DNA of 64,000 nt from GWF2-38-10 sp964527595. GTDB lineage: Bacteria; Babelota; Babeliae; Babelales; RVW-14. Positions within the stretch are counted from its first letter, which is position 1. Every line of letters starts with the position of its first letter. This document shows positions 17,556-24,522 of the stretch, piece by piece. The notes beneath the pieces are model-generated. The model made no database searches, was not told the DNA's origin, and was given only the letters and a program-made list of their open reading frames with translations. Where the stretch lies: contig CAZGPI010000001.1 in assembly GCA_964527595.1 (NCBI GenBank), positions 186,001 to 250,000 on the forward strand, read 5' to 3'. Both the position numbers and the translations under genes were made by a program.

Positions 17556-18188
17556 ATGAATCCATCAATTAGTCGGTCATTAGCAGATGCAGCAATTATG
17601 CTGCCCGCATTCTTGGCAGCCTTATCATTCCACGAATTTTCTCATGCGCTAGCGGCAACACTTTTAGGCGACCCAACACCTAAACGGCTTGGACGGCTTA
17701 CCTTAAATCCAGCGGCTCATATAGATTGGATGGGTCTTATTTTTTTGCTTATTTTTAGAATTGGCTGGGCAAAACCGGTTCTCTTTGATAATCGCAACTT
17801 CAAACACCCACGATTCTATGCCGTTATTACTGCACTTGCTGGACCACTAGCCAATTTTGTTCTCGCTCTTATTTCATTATATGTTCTCAAATATGTACCA
17901 TTTTTAGGCCTATCGGCAATAGCCACACTAACCATCGCTCAAATTTTTCAGGCAATAATGTATGTCAATATTATGCTTGGCGTATTCAATCTATTGCCTA
18001 TCCCACCGTTAGATGGTAGCCACATTATCATGGTTTTTTTGGCGGACAAATATCCGCACATTATCTCCTGGTTTTATCGCTACTCAATTTTTATTTTATT
18101 ATTACTTTTTCTTCTCCCACAAACACATATGGTTTTTGTTTATTTGATCATGATTGCTGAAGCGATACTAAAAAGTTTAGTTTTTTAA
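17556..18188 (+). CDS. M50 family site-2 protease (intramembrane metalloprotease)
   Basis: 210 residues with about six membrane helices. The zinc-binding motif HEFSH is at about residues 28-32, LTLNPAAHIDWMGL follows, and the third ligand region reads NLLPIPPLDGSH. No PDZ domain is present, as in the short Rip/YwhC-like subfamily. These proteases cleave transmembrane segments, often releasing regulators. It is directly downstream of a catalytically dead paralog and 10 bases upstream of tyrS; the TyrRS linkage is common for this family in other bacteria. Confidence 0.88.
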   Translation: MNPSISRSLADAAIMLPAFLAALSFHEFSHALAATLLGDPTPKRLGRLTLNPAAHIDWMGLIFLLIFRIGWAKPVLFDNRNFKHPRFYAVITALAGPLANFVLALISLYVLKYVPFLGLSAIATLTIAQIFQAIMYVNIMLGVFNLLPIPPLDGSHIIMVFLADKYPHIISWFYRYSIFILLLLFLLPQTHMVFVYLIMIAEAILKSLVF

Positions 18189-18198
18189 AGGGTATAAA

Positions 18199-19398
18199 AT
18201 GAATTCAAATGTCACCGAATCATTAAAGCTAATCAAAAATGGCACGGTTCAAATTGTCCCTGAAGCCGATTTGATAAAAAAACTTGAACGCGGCAATCCT
18301 TTACGCATCAAATTGGGCATGGACCCAACGGCGCCAGACCTTCACCTTGGGCACGCCGTTGTTTTAAGCAAAATGCGCCAATTTCAAGATCTTGGGCATG
18401 AAGTCGTTTTCCTTATTGGCGATTATACAACACGCATCGGCGACCCAACGGGTCGCAGCAAAACCCGTCCGCCATTAAGCGAAGATGAAATTAAGCAAAA
18501 CGCGAAAACCTATTTTGAACAAGTAAGCAAAATTCTTGATCCACAAAAAACAGTTGTTCGGTATAATTCTGAATGGCTATCAAAGCTCACCTTTGCCGAC
18601 GTATTACAACTTGCCGGCAAAGTGACCTTGGCCCGACTCATCGAACGCGAAGATTTTCAAAAACGATTATCCGAAAATATTTCGGTCGGATTTCACGAAC
18701 TTTTATATCCACTTATGCAGGGGTACGATTCTGTTGCCCTAAAAGCTGACGTCGAGCTCGGCGGCACCGACCAAACGTTCAATCTCCTTATGGGCCGTTT
18801 TTTACAAGAACAATACGGGCAAGAACCGCAAGTCATTTTGACTATGCCATTACTTGAAGGCCTTGATGGCGTGCATAAAATGTCCAAAAGTTTAGGCAAC
18901 TATATCGGGCTCTGGGAAACAGCCGATAACGCATATGGTAAATTGATGTCCATATCGGACGAACTTATGTGGCGCTATTACCACTTATTACTCAACAAAA
19001 CAGACGATGAATTAGAAGTTATGAAGCAAGGCGTGGCTAATGGCACCCTACACCCCATGACCCTCAAAAAAGATATGGCTACTGGAATCATTGCTCGCTT
19101 TTGGTCGACTGAAGATGCAATTAAAGCCAGACAGACCTTTGAATCTCTTTTTCAAAAAAAAGACCTATCTCAAGCAACCGAAGTTGAATTACCAGCCGAA
19201 ACACCTAACAAATTATGGATTGTCGATTTTTTGAAGCATCTGAAAGCCGTTCAAAGCTCATCAGAGGCCAAGCGGCTTATTGAATCAAAAGCAGTCGAAA
19301 TTGATGAAAATACAATAACCGACTTTAAAGCTGAAATCACCTGGCAACCTGGAACAACGATTAAGGTTGGTAAGCATAGATTCTATCGAATTAAGTAA
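18199..19398 (+). CDS. tyrS: Tyrosyl-tRNA synthetase
   Basis: Class I synthetase of 399 residues. The HIGH signature is HLGH in DPTAPDLHLGHAVVLSK (about residue 49), the KMSKS loop is KMSKSLGNYIGL (about residue 227), and a C-terminal S4-like RNA-binding domain reads SSSEAKRLIESKAVEID. The KMSKS form and length match the TyrZ-like class rather than the E. coli TyrS KFGKT form. It charges tRNA-Tyr. AAAGGG lies upstream of the ATG. Last gene of the M50-M50-tyrS operon. Confidence 0.97.
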   Translation: MNSNVTESLKLIKNGTVQIVPEADLIKKLERGNPLRIKLGMDPTAPDLHLGHAVVLSKMRQFQDLGHEVVFLIGDYTTRIGDPTGRSKTRPPLSEDEIKQNAKTYFEQVSKILDPQKTVVRYNSEWLSKLTFADVLQLAGKVTLARLIEREDFQKRLSENISVGFHELLYPLMQGYDSVALKADVELGGTDQTFNLLMGRFLQEQYGQEPQVILTMPLLEGLDGVHKMSKSLGNYIGLWETADNAYGKLMSISDELMWRYYHLLLNKTDDELEVMKQGVANGTLHPMTLKKDMATGIIARFWSTEDAIKARQTFESLFQKKDLSQATEVELPAETPNKLWIVDFLKHLKAVQSSSEAKRLIESKAVEIDENTITDFKAEITWQPGTTIKVGKHRFYRIK

Positions 19399-19452
19399 AA
19401 AAATTATCCTCCTATTTCCCGCCCATTGCACAAAATCGAACAGCAAGGCCAA

Positions 19453-19480
19453 TTGACATTTTTAGTGATTCTGATAAGAT
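19453..19480 (+). promoter_or_regulatory. Promoter of the ankyrin gene
   Basis: Perfect TTGACA at 19453-19458 and TAAGAT at 19475-19480 with a 16-bp spacer, about 50 bases before the start at 19530. Confidence 0.65.
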
Positions 19481-19529
19481 AATTAACAATTGAAATTAAG
19501 ACGTATTTTATGTTTTATGGAGGATCATT

Positions 19530-20207
19530 ATGAAATCGAGAATAGTCGCCAACCTTGTGCTTATTGGTTTAATCGGCATCGGCTCAACAAATGCAATGCA
19601 AACCCCACCCGGCTCTCCGCCACCAGAATTTGCAGAAGTTCCTGGAGCCCCCATTGCTGATCAAGGCATAACCGATTTAATGCGTGCGGCACAAACAGGA
19701 AACCTTGAGGCAGCTCAAAACGAACTTGCCTTCTTTCAAACTAATGAATATGTTGGCATCTTTCATGATCACGATGCAATACTCGATGCTTACATGAACG
19801 AAACTAATATTCACGGTGAAATAGCCTTGATGATTGCCGCCGAGAACGGACATCTTAATATCGTTGAGCTTATCCTTAAACAATATGCAACCCAAGAAGC
19901 CCGAGACATTGCAATTAATCAAACTTATACATATCAAGACGAAACGCTTCTCATGCGCGCTGTACAAAATGGATGGGTTGAGATGGTACAACTACTCCTT
20001 GAATATCATGCCGATACAACACTCATCAATACCTTGGACCAAACGGCAGAAATGATCGCCAAGATCAAAAAAAGTAGAGCCCGATGCTTTACCAACAAAA
20101 GAAAGTTTGGACGAATTCTCAAGCTCTTGGTAGCCCACAGAGAACGCCGCCTACAACTTGTATTATTAGCTCATGCTTGGGATGAAGAGTCTGACTCTGA
20201 TGAATGA
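19530..20207 (+). CDS. Exported ankyrin-repeat protein
   Basis: 225 residues. A signal peptide (IVANLVLIGLIGIGSTNA) is followed by a Pro-rich linker and about three ankyrin repeats: TDLMRAAQTGNLEAAQNEL, GEIALMIAAENGHLNIVELI and ETLLMRAVQNGWVEMVQLLL. It ends in a basic helix and an acidic tail (DEESDSDE). Ankyrin repeats mediate protein binding and are frequent in secreted proteins of intracellular bacteria. GGAGG precedes the ATG. A second, 5'-truncated copy lies at 21061-21588, because everything from 19672 on belongs to a 1381-bp tandem duplication. Confidence 0.9.
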   Translation: MKSRIVANLVLIGLIGIGSTNAMQTPPGSPPPEFAEVPGAPIADQGITDLMRAAQTGNLEAAQNELAFFQTNEYVGIFHDHDAILDAYMNETNIHGEIALMIAAENGHLNIVELILKQYATQEARDIAINQTYTYQDETLLMRAVQNGWVEMVQLLLEYHADTTLINTLDQTAEMIAKIKKSRARCFTNKRKFGRILKLLVAHRERRLQLVLLAHAWDEESDSDE

Positions 20208-20269
20208 GCAAGAACCAGCAGCAAGCCGTCAGCTTATTGAGTAATTAGCCAACTTAAAAAATAGATTTT

Positions 20270-20303
20270 AAAGCCCTCAACTATTATCCGTTGGGGGCTT
20301 TTC
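20270..20303 (+). terminator. Terminator after ankyrin gene
   Basis: Inverted repeat AAAGCCCTCAAC / GTTGGGGGCTTT (12 bp with one G:T pair, 8-nt loop) followed by TTCTCTTTTG, 62 bases after the stop. Confidence 0.8.
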
Positions 20304-20368
20304 TCTTTTGTCCGATTTGATGGCGAACACCATTCATCCAGCTAACTCAAAATCTTTTTCATAAACTC

Positions 20369-20397
20369 TTGTTTCTTACCCCCCCCCATGATAAATT
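20369..20397 (+). promoter_or_regulatory. Candidate promoter with C9 tract in the spacer
   Basis: TTGTTT at 20369-20374 and TAAATT at 20392-20397 are 17 bases apart, and nine consecutive C residues (20379-20387) fill the spacer. Slippage in the tract would change the -35/-10 distance. The same sequence recurs at 21750-21778, and a similar layout occurs upstream of the minus-strand gene at 29348. The promoter call is an inference. Confidence 0.4.
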
Positions 20398-20480
20398 ACA
20401 AATAGAATGTGACAATGAAGCTTAAGGTGAGTTTCTTGCTTATGTTCTCGTTAACAAATTTCTCAAAAAGGAGATTTTTT

Positions 20481-20900
20481 ATGAATAGTTTTATGAAGCA
20501 AATGCTCGCGGCTATCGCGTTGCTTGGATTTGCAACATCAGCTCAAGCTCAAGATAAAGTAAACAAAACCCTCGTGGAAAAGCGAATTTACAATATGACT
20601 GACAAATCTGCCAACATCGCGGTAACAACAAAGGATCCTGATGTTGGCCCAACACCAAGCACGATTACGATTATAATTCCCCCAAGGAAGTATGTATCAC
20701 TTAAATACCCACCAAAACACATCATCAACGTTAAGTGTAACATTGAAAATATCTCGGCGATATGGACTAGCGCGCAAATAAATAAGAACTCCATGTTTTC
20801 CATACATATTGATCATAATGGAAAACTTTTGCTAACCCAAGAAATGGTAAATCTAACTCCCCAACCAGTAGCCTATCTTGATGAAGCCATGCAGTATTAA
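20481..20900 (+). CDS. Small secreted protein, variant 1
   Basis: 139 residues; the ATG at 20481 is chosen for AAAAAGGAG upstream and the signal peptide MKQMLAAIALLGFATSAQA (the frame is open further upstream). The mature part is beta-rich by composition (NIAVTTKD, STITIIIPPRKYVSLKY) and has one Cys. The first 69 bases and the whole upstream region are nearly identical to those of the gene at 21862, yet the mature proteins share only scattered residues, such as ENIS and QINKN versus ENIS and QINRN. No family is recognised. Periplasmic or secreted. Confidence 0.8.
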   Translation: MNSFMKQMLAAIALLGFATSAQAQDKVNKTLVEKRIYNMTDKSANIAVTTKDPDVGPTPSTITIIIPPRKYVSLKYPPKHIINVKCNIENISAIWTSAQINKNSMFSIHIDHNGKLLLTQEMVNLTPQPVAYLDEAMQY

Positions 20901-20965
20901 GCAAACCGGAGATGATTTGCTGCGTAGATGAGTTAAGGCCTCGAGCCTGAACATTATCAAGTGAT

Positions 20966-21007
20966 AAAGAGATAAAACACATCGACAACGGTGTGTTTTA
21001 TCTCTTT
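20966..21007 (+). terminator. Long hairpin, copy 1 (3' UTR element or terminator)
   Basis: A 19-bp stem (AAAGAGATAAAACACATCG / CGGTGTGTTTTATCTCTTT, one G:T pair) with an ACAA loop, 65 bases after the secreted-protein stop. There is no long U-run, so it may be a structured 3' UTR rather than a classic terminator. One stem pair (T-A) is G-C in copy 2. Confidence 0.7.
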
Positions 21008-21060
21008 AAACCTATCCATATTCAATATCCCGGCATAAATTTGAATTCTTCTCCGATTTA

Positions 21061-21588
21061 ATGCGTGCGGCACTAACAGGAAACTTTGAGGCAGCTCAAA
21101 ACGAACTTGCCTTCTTTCAAACTAATGAATATGTTGGCATCTTTCATGATCACGATGCAATACTCGATGCTTACATGAACGAAACTAATATTCACGGTGA
21201 AATAGCCTTGATGATTGCCGCCGAGAACGGACATCTTAATATCGTTGAGCTTATCCTTAAACAATATGCAACCCAAGAAGCCCGAGACATTGCAATTAAT
21301 CAAACTTATACATATCAAGACGAAACGCTTCTCATGCGCGCTGTACAAAATGGATGGGTTGAGATGGTACAACTACTCCTTGAATATCATGCCGATACAA
21401 CACTCATCAATACCTTGGACCAAACGGCAGAAATGATCGCCAAGATCAAAAAAAGTAGAGCCCGATGCTTTACCAACAAAAGAAAGTTTGGACGAATTCT
21501 CAAGCTCTTGGTAGCCCACAGAGAACGCCGCCTACAACTTGTATTATTAGCTCATGCTTGGGATGAAGAGTCTGACTCTGATGAATGA
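21061..21588 (+). pseudogene. Ankyrin gene copy truncated at its 5' end
   Basis: The 175-codon frame is almost identical to the C-terminal 175 codons of the gene at 19530 (visible changes: ACAAAC to ACTAAC and CTTGAG to TTTGAG near the start). The duplication joint removed the signal peptide, the original start and the promoter. The in-frame ATG at 21061 has no ribosome binding site. If translated it would stay in the cytosol. The near absence of mutations suggests that the duplication is recent or is being homogenised. Confidence 0.8.
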
Positions 21589-21650
21589 GCAAGAACCAGC
21601 AGCAAGCCGTCAGCTTATTGAGTAATTAGCCAACTTAAAAAATAGATTTT

Positions 21651-21684
21651 AAAGCCCTCAACTATTATCCGTTGGGGGCTTTTC
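21651..21684 (+). terminator. Terminator, duplicate of 20270-20303
   Basis: Same stem AAAGCCCTCAAC / GTTGGGGGCTTT at an offset of 1381 bases, after the truncated ankyrin copy. Confidence 0.75.
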
Positions 21685-21749
21685 TCTTTTGTCCGATTTG
21701 ATGGCGAACACCATTCATCCAGCTAACTCAAAATCTTTTTCATAAACTC

Positions 21750-21778
21750 TTGTTTCTTACCCCCCCCCATGATAAATT
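21750..21778 (+). promoter_or_regulatory. Candidate promoter with C9 tract, copy 2
   Basis: Identical to 20369-20397; the nine C residues are at 21760-21768. It precedes the second secreted-protein gene. Confidence 0.4.
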
Positions 21779-21861
21779 ACAAATAGAATGTGACAATGAA
21801 GCTTAAGGTGAGTTTCTTGCTTATGTTCTCGTTAACAAATTTCTCAAAAAGGAGATTTTTT

Positions 21862-22329
21862 ATGAATAGTTTTATGAAGCAAATGCTTGCGGCTATCGCA
21901 TTGCTTGGATTTGCAACATCGGCTCAGGCTGGATCGAAAAAGTTTTGTAATCACACAAAAGAGGTATTTACGGTCACCTTAAAAATGACAAATAATAAAG
22001 GAACCAAGTCCATTAGTTTTAAGCCAGGTCTCTGCGCTACAATTGATTACGAAACAGTCAATGCAGAGAACATTAGCTGTGCGAACGAGAATTCTTCTAC
22101 TGTTTTTACATGGGATCCCAACCAAATAAATAGAAATTTCGTTTTTTATATAACAAGTACCGGGGTATCCCAAGACAATGGAGAGCAATTAAAAAAAATG
22201 GCAGCCATGGCTACGGCTACGCCAGTACCAACTTCACCAAGAGTTGAACCTTCCTATCCCGAAATGGAAGAAGCCTCACAAACGCCGCAAGCTAGCACAA
22301 GTAAAAAAACGACCCTACGTCGCAAGTAA
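21862..22329 (+). CDS. Small secreted protein, variant 2, probably frameshifted
   Basis: The start and signal peptide (MKQMLAAIALLGFATSAQA) match variant 1. The mature part (about 132 residues) has four Cys residues in its first half (KKFCNH, GLCATID, NISCAN) and a Pro/Ser/Thr-rich end (TATPVPTSPRVEPSYP). The frame stops at 22329 soon after an A7 tract (22303-22309). Dropping one A would continue the protein for about 88 more Pro/Gln-rich residues, to 22573. The present gene is therefore truncated by a frameshift, rescued by slippage, or affected by a sequencing error. No family is recognised. Confidence 0.75.
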   Translation: MNSFMKQMLAAIALLGFATSAQAGSKKFCNHTKEVFTVTLKMTNNKGTKSISFKPGLCATIDYETVNAENISCANENSSTVFTWDPNQINRNFVFYITSTGVSQDNGEQLKKMAAMATATPVPTSPRVEPSYPEMEEASQTPQASTSKKTTLRRK

Positions 22330-22573
22330 AAAGGGACCCTATGGGCGCAGACCCAATATTGGTAAAGCGGCTCATCAGCAAGTGCAACCAGACCCTGATG
22401 CGGGATTGGAAGGATCCTCTCAACAGCCGCAACCTGGCGTAACTGAACAACCCACTCCTCAGCAAGTACAATCCCAAGACGATCGAAAAAAAATATTAGA
22501 CGAACTCAAAGCTAATAGATTGAGAGAACAGAAGGCTATGATGGAAAATCAGCCAAATTTCTTACCCATGTAG
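22304..22573 (+). pseudogene. Out-of-frame Pro/Gln-rich continuation of the secreted protein
   Basis: In the +1 frame from the A7 tract an open frame continues with KKRPYVASKKGPYGRR, then a Gln/Pro-rich section (SSQQPQPGVTEQPTPQQVQ) and a charged helical end (ILDELKANRLREQKAMM) to the stop at 22573. It has no start codon or ribosome binding site of its own at a sensible place, and the composition continues the Pro/Gln/Ser-rich end of the gene before it. The best reading is a frameshifted C-terminus. Confidence 0.55.
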
Positions 22574-22627
22574 AGCTAAATATTAATTTATTGATTAAGG
22601 CTTTGAATCTGAACATTATCACGTGTT

Positions 22628-22669
22628 AAAGAGAGAAAACACATCGACAACGGTGTGTTTTCTCTCTTT
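22628..22669 (+). terminator. Long hairpin, copy 2 (3' UTR element or terminator)
   Basis: The same 19-bp stem with ACAA loop as at 20966-21007, but with G-C in place of T-A at one position (AAAGAGAGAAAACACATCG / CGGTGTGTTTTCTCTCTTT). Both arms changed together, which supports an RNA structure under selection. It ends 104 bases before the ABC exporter start. Confidence 0.75.
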
Positions 22670-22773
22670 AAACCTATCCATATTCAATATCCCGGCATAA
22701 ATTTGAATTCTTCTGAAGAATCGCTATTCTAATGGGGCATTATACAACAATTAACGATTACTTTGGGGGATCT

Positions 22774-24456
22774 ATGAACAATTTACAACGTGTTTTAGGC
22801 TATACAAAGCTCTATTGGAAAACACTCTTATTCTCAATCATTTGCGCCACCCTTTTTGGTATCGTAGCGGCCGTGCCAACCTACTTACTTAAAAGCACTA
22901 TTGACGACATTTTTATTAAGCGCCATCAACATCTCATTTTGCCATTCATTTTGGCCTTTGTGTTGTTCTTTGCCCTTAAGGGGTTGTTCATGTACCTTTC
23001 CTCATATTACATGCACTGGGTAGGCAATAAAGTGGTCAATGACTTACGCCGCGACCTTTTTAGTAAGATCGTGCACCTTCCCATGTCTTTTTTCCAAGGA
23101 ACAACAACCGGCAAGCTCATGTCCCACTTTCTTAATGACATTCAGATGATTCAGGTTGTTTCATCCAACGTAGTCAAAGACGGTGTCCGTAGCTTTTTTG
23201 AGGCAATTTTCTTACTCGGTATTGCCTTTTACCAAAACTGGCAACTCTCACTTGTCTTGCTTGTTGTTGGACCGCTTATAGGTATAACAATAGGCATGAT
23301 GGGCAAGGCGCGCAAAAAAGCGTCAAAAGGTATCCAACTTGAAATGGGCAAAGTAAGCAATATGCTCCAAGAATCATTTGTGGGTATTCGTGAAATTAAG
23401 GCGTTTAATGCAGAAGCCGCCGAAACTAATCAATTTAAAAATCTCCTTACCCGATGCTTTAACTCAGTAATGAGCAACGTCAGAATCGAATCATTGGCTC
23501 CCGCTTGTGTAGAAATTATCGCCATGGCTGGTTGTAGCGTTGTTTTTTACATCGCAGCCCAACAGGTCCTCAATGGAAGCATCACCGCCGGACAACTTAC
23601 TTCATTTGCCGCGGCAATGCTCCTTTCTTATCAACCGCTCAAAAAGCTTGTTAATATTTTTGGCGATATCCAATATGGCATGGCGGCCGCCGATAGAGTT
23701 TTTGCACTTATGGATCACGCTTGCCCAACAATACAAAACCGTACCCAAGAGCTTACGGCTGCGAGCCATACCATCCGCTGGGAAAACGTATCGTTCGGGT
23801 ATAATGAACACGCAACCATATTGAGCCGCGTTAACTTAACCATCAAAAACGGTGAATGTATTGGCGTGGTTGGCGCATCTGGCGCCGGAAAAAGCACATT
23901 TTGTGATCTATTGCTTGGATTTATTAGCGCGACCGACGGCACGATCTGGTTTAACGAAACTAATTTAGCCAATATTACTTATTCAAGCCTAAGAAATCGC
24001 ATCGGCTATGTTGGTCAACGTCCATTTTTGTTTAACGATACCGTTTACAATAACATCCTGTATGCTCGCCCAGAGGCAACCGAAGAAGAAATTATCAAGG
24101 CTTGTAAGGCTGCGCACGCCGACGAATTTATCCGCAATTTACCTGAGGGTTATCACACCATGGTTGGTGAAAATGGCACCCTGCTTTCGGGCGGACAAAA
24201 ACAACGTATCACCATTGCTCGAGCACTCTTAAAAGACCCAGAAATCCTTATATTTGATGAGGCAACCTCATCGCTTGACCATGAATCGGAAAACTATATT
24301 CGCCAAGCAATCGACGAACTTCGTGGCCACAAAACGCTCATTATTGTTTCCCACCGTCCAACCATGCTTGAGAACGTTGATCGGATACTCTCAATTCATA
24401 ACAAAAAAATTACCGAGATTTCCAAAGAAGAGCAAAGCCAAGAAACATTGGCCTAA
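22774..24456 (+). CDS. MsbA-like ABC exporter (fused permease and ATPase)
   Basis: 560 residues from the ATG at 22774, chosen for GGGGGAT 3 bases upstream; the frame opens at 22732. Six membrane helices (about residues 20-300) precede the ATPase domain with Walker A GASGAGKST (about 366), signature LLSGGQKQR (about 470), Walker B ILIFDEATSSLD (about 490) and the H-loop IIVSHRP. Type IV half exporters of this form flip lipid A or export lipids, peptides or drugs as homodimers in the inner membrane. A lipid flippase role fits a diderm but the substrate is not evident from sequence. Confidence 0.92.
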   Translation: MNNLQRVLGYTKLYWKTLLFSIICATLFGIVAAVPTYLLKSTIDDIFIKRHQHLILPFILAFVLFFALKGLFMYLSSYYMHWVGNKVVNDLRRDLFSKIVHLPMSFFQGTTTGKLMSHFLNDIQMIQVVSSNVVKDGVRSFFEAIFLLGIAFYQNWQLSLVLLVVGPLIGITIGMMGKARKKASKGIQLEMGKVSNMLQESFVGIREIKAFNAEAAETNQFKNLLTRCFNSVMSNVRIESLAPACVEIIAMAGCSVVFYIAAQQVLNGSITAGQLTSFAAAMLLSYQPLKKLVNIFGDIQYGMAAADRVFALMDHACPTIQNRTQELTAASHTIRWENVSFGYNEHATILSRVNLTIKNGECIGVVGASGAGKSTFCDLLLGFISATDGTIWFNETNLANITYSSLRNRIGYVGQRPFLFNDTVYNNILYARPEATEEEIIKACKAAHADEFIRNLPEGYHTMVGENGTLLSGGQKQRITIARALLKDPEILIFDEATSSLDHESENYIRQAIDELRGHKTLIIVSHRPTMLENVDRILSIHNKKITEISKEEQSQETLA

Positions 24457-24465
24457 AAACAATTC

Positions 24466-24496
24466 ACCCCGGCACGCCTTATCGGTATGCCGGGGT
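24466..24496. terminator. Terminator between the ABC exporter gene and topA
   Basis: Inverted repeat ACCCCGGCA / TGCCGGGGT with a 13-nt loop, in the 66-base gap where the exporter gene and topA converge. The tail is only moderately T-rich. Confidence 0.6.
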
Positions 24497-24522
24497 ATTC
24501 TATTGTGTTCTAATTTAAGCCG

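Larger units (their letters stand above)
19672..21052 (+). repeat. Tandem duplication, unit 1 (1381 bp)
   Basis: The unit starts inside the ankyrin gene at CCGATTTAA and ends with GAATTCTTCT. Bases 19672-20549 are almost identical to 21053-21930 (offset 1381), and 20947-21052 is closely similar to 22609-22714 (106 bases each). The core between them, 20550-20946, differs strongly from its counterpart 21931-22608. Confidence 0.9.
21053..22714 (+). repeat. Tandem duplication, unit 2 (1662 bp)
   Basis: It begins with CCGATTTAA directly after GAATTCTTCT of unit 1, the junction of a head-to-tail duplication, and ends with the same GAATTCTTCT. It holds a 5'-truncated ankyrin gene, an identical intergenic region, a diverged secreted-protein gene and the hairpin. 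Its core is about 280 bases longer than that of unit 1. Confidence 0.9.

Noticed and set aside
19672..22714. Insertion sequence or mobile element as cause of the duplication
   Set aside because: No transposase, terminal inverted repeats or target-site duplications are visible at the joints; a simple head-to-tail duplication explains the data.
22732..22773. Upstream start for the ABC exporter
   Set aside because: The extra 14 residues are unlike the family and the ATG at 22774 has a better ribosome binding site.
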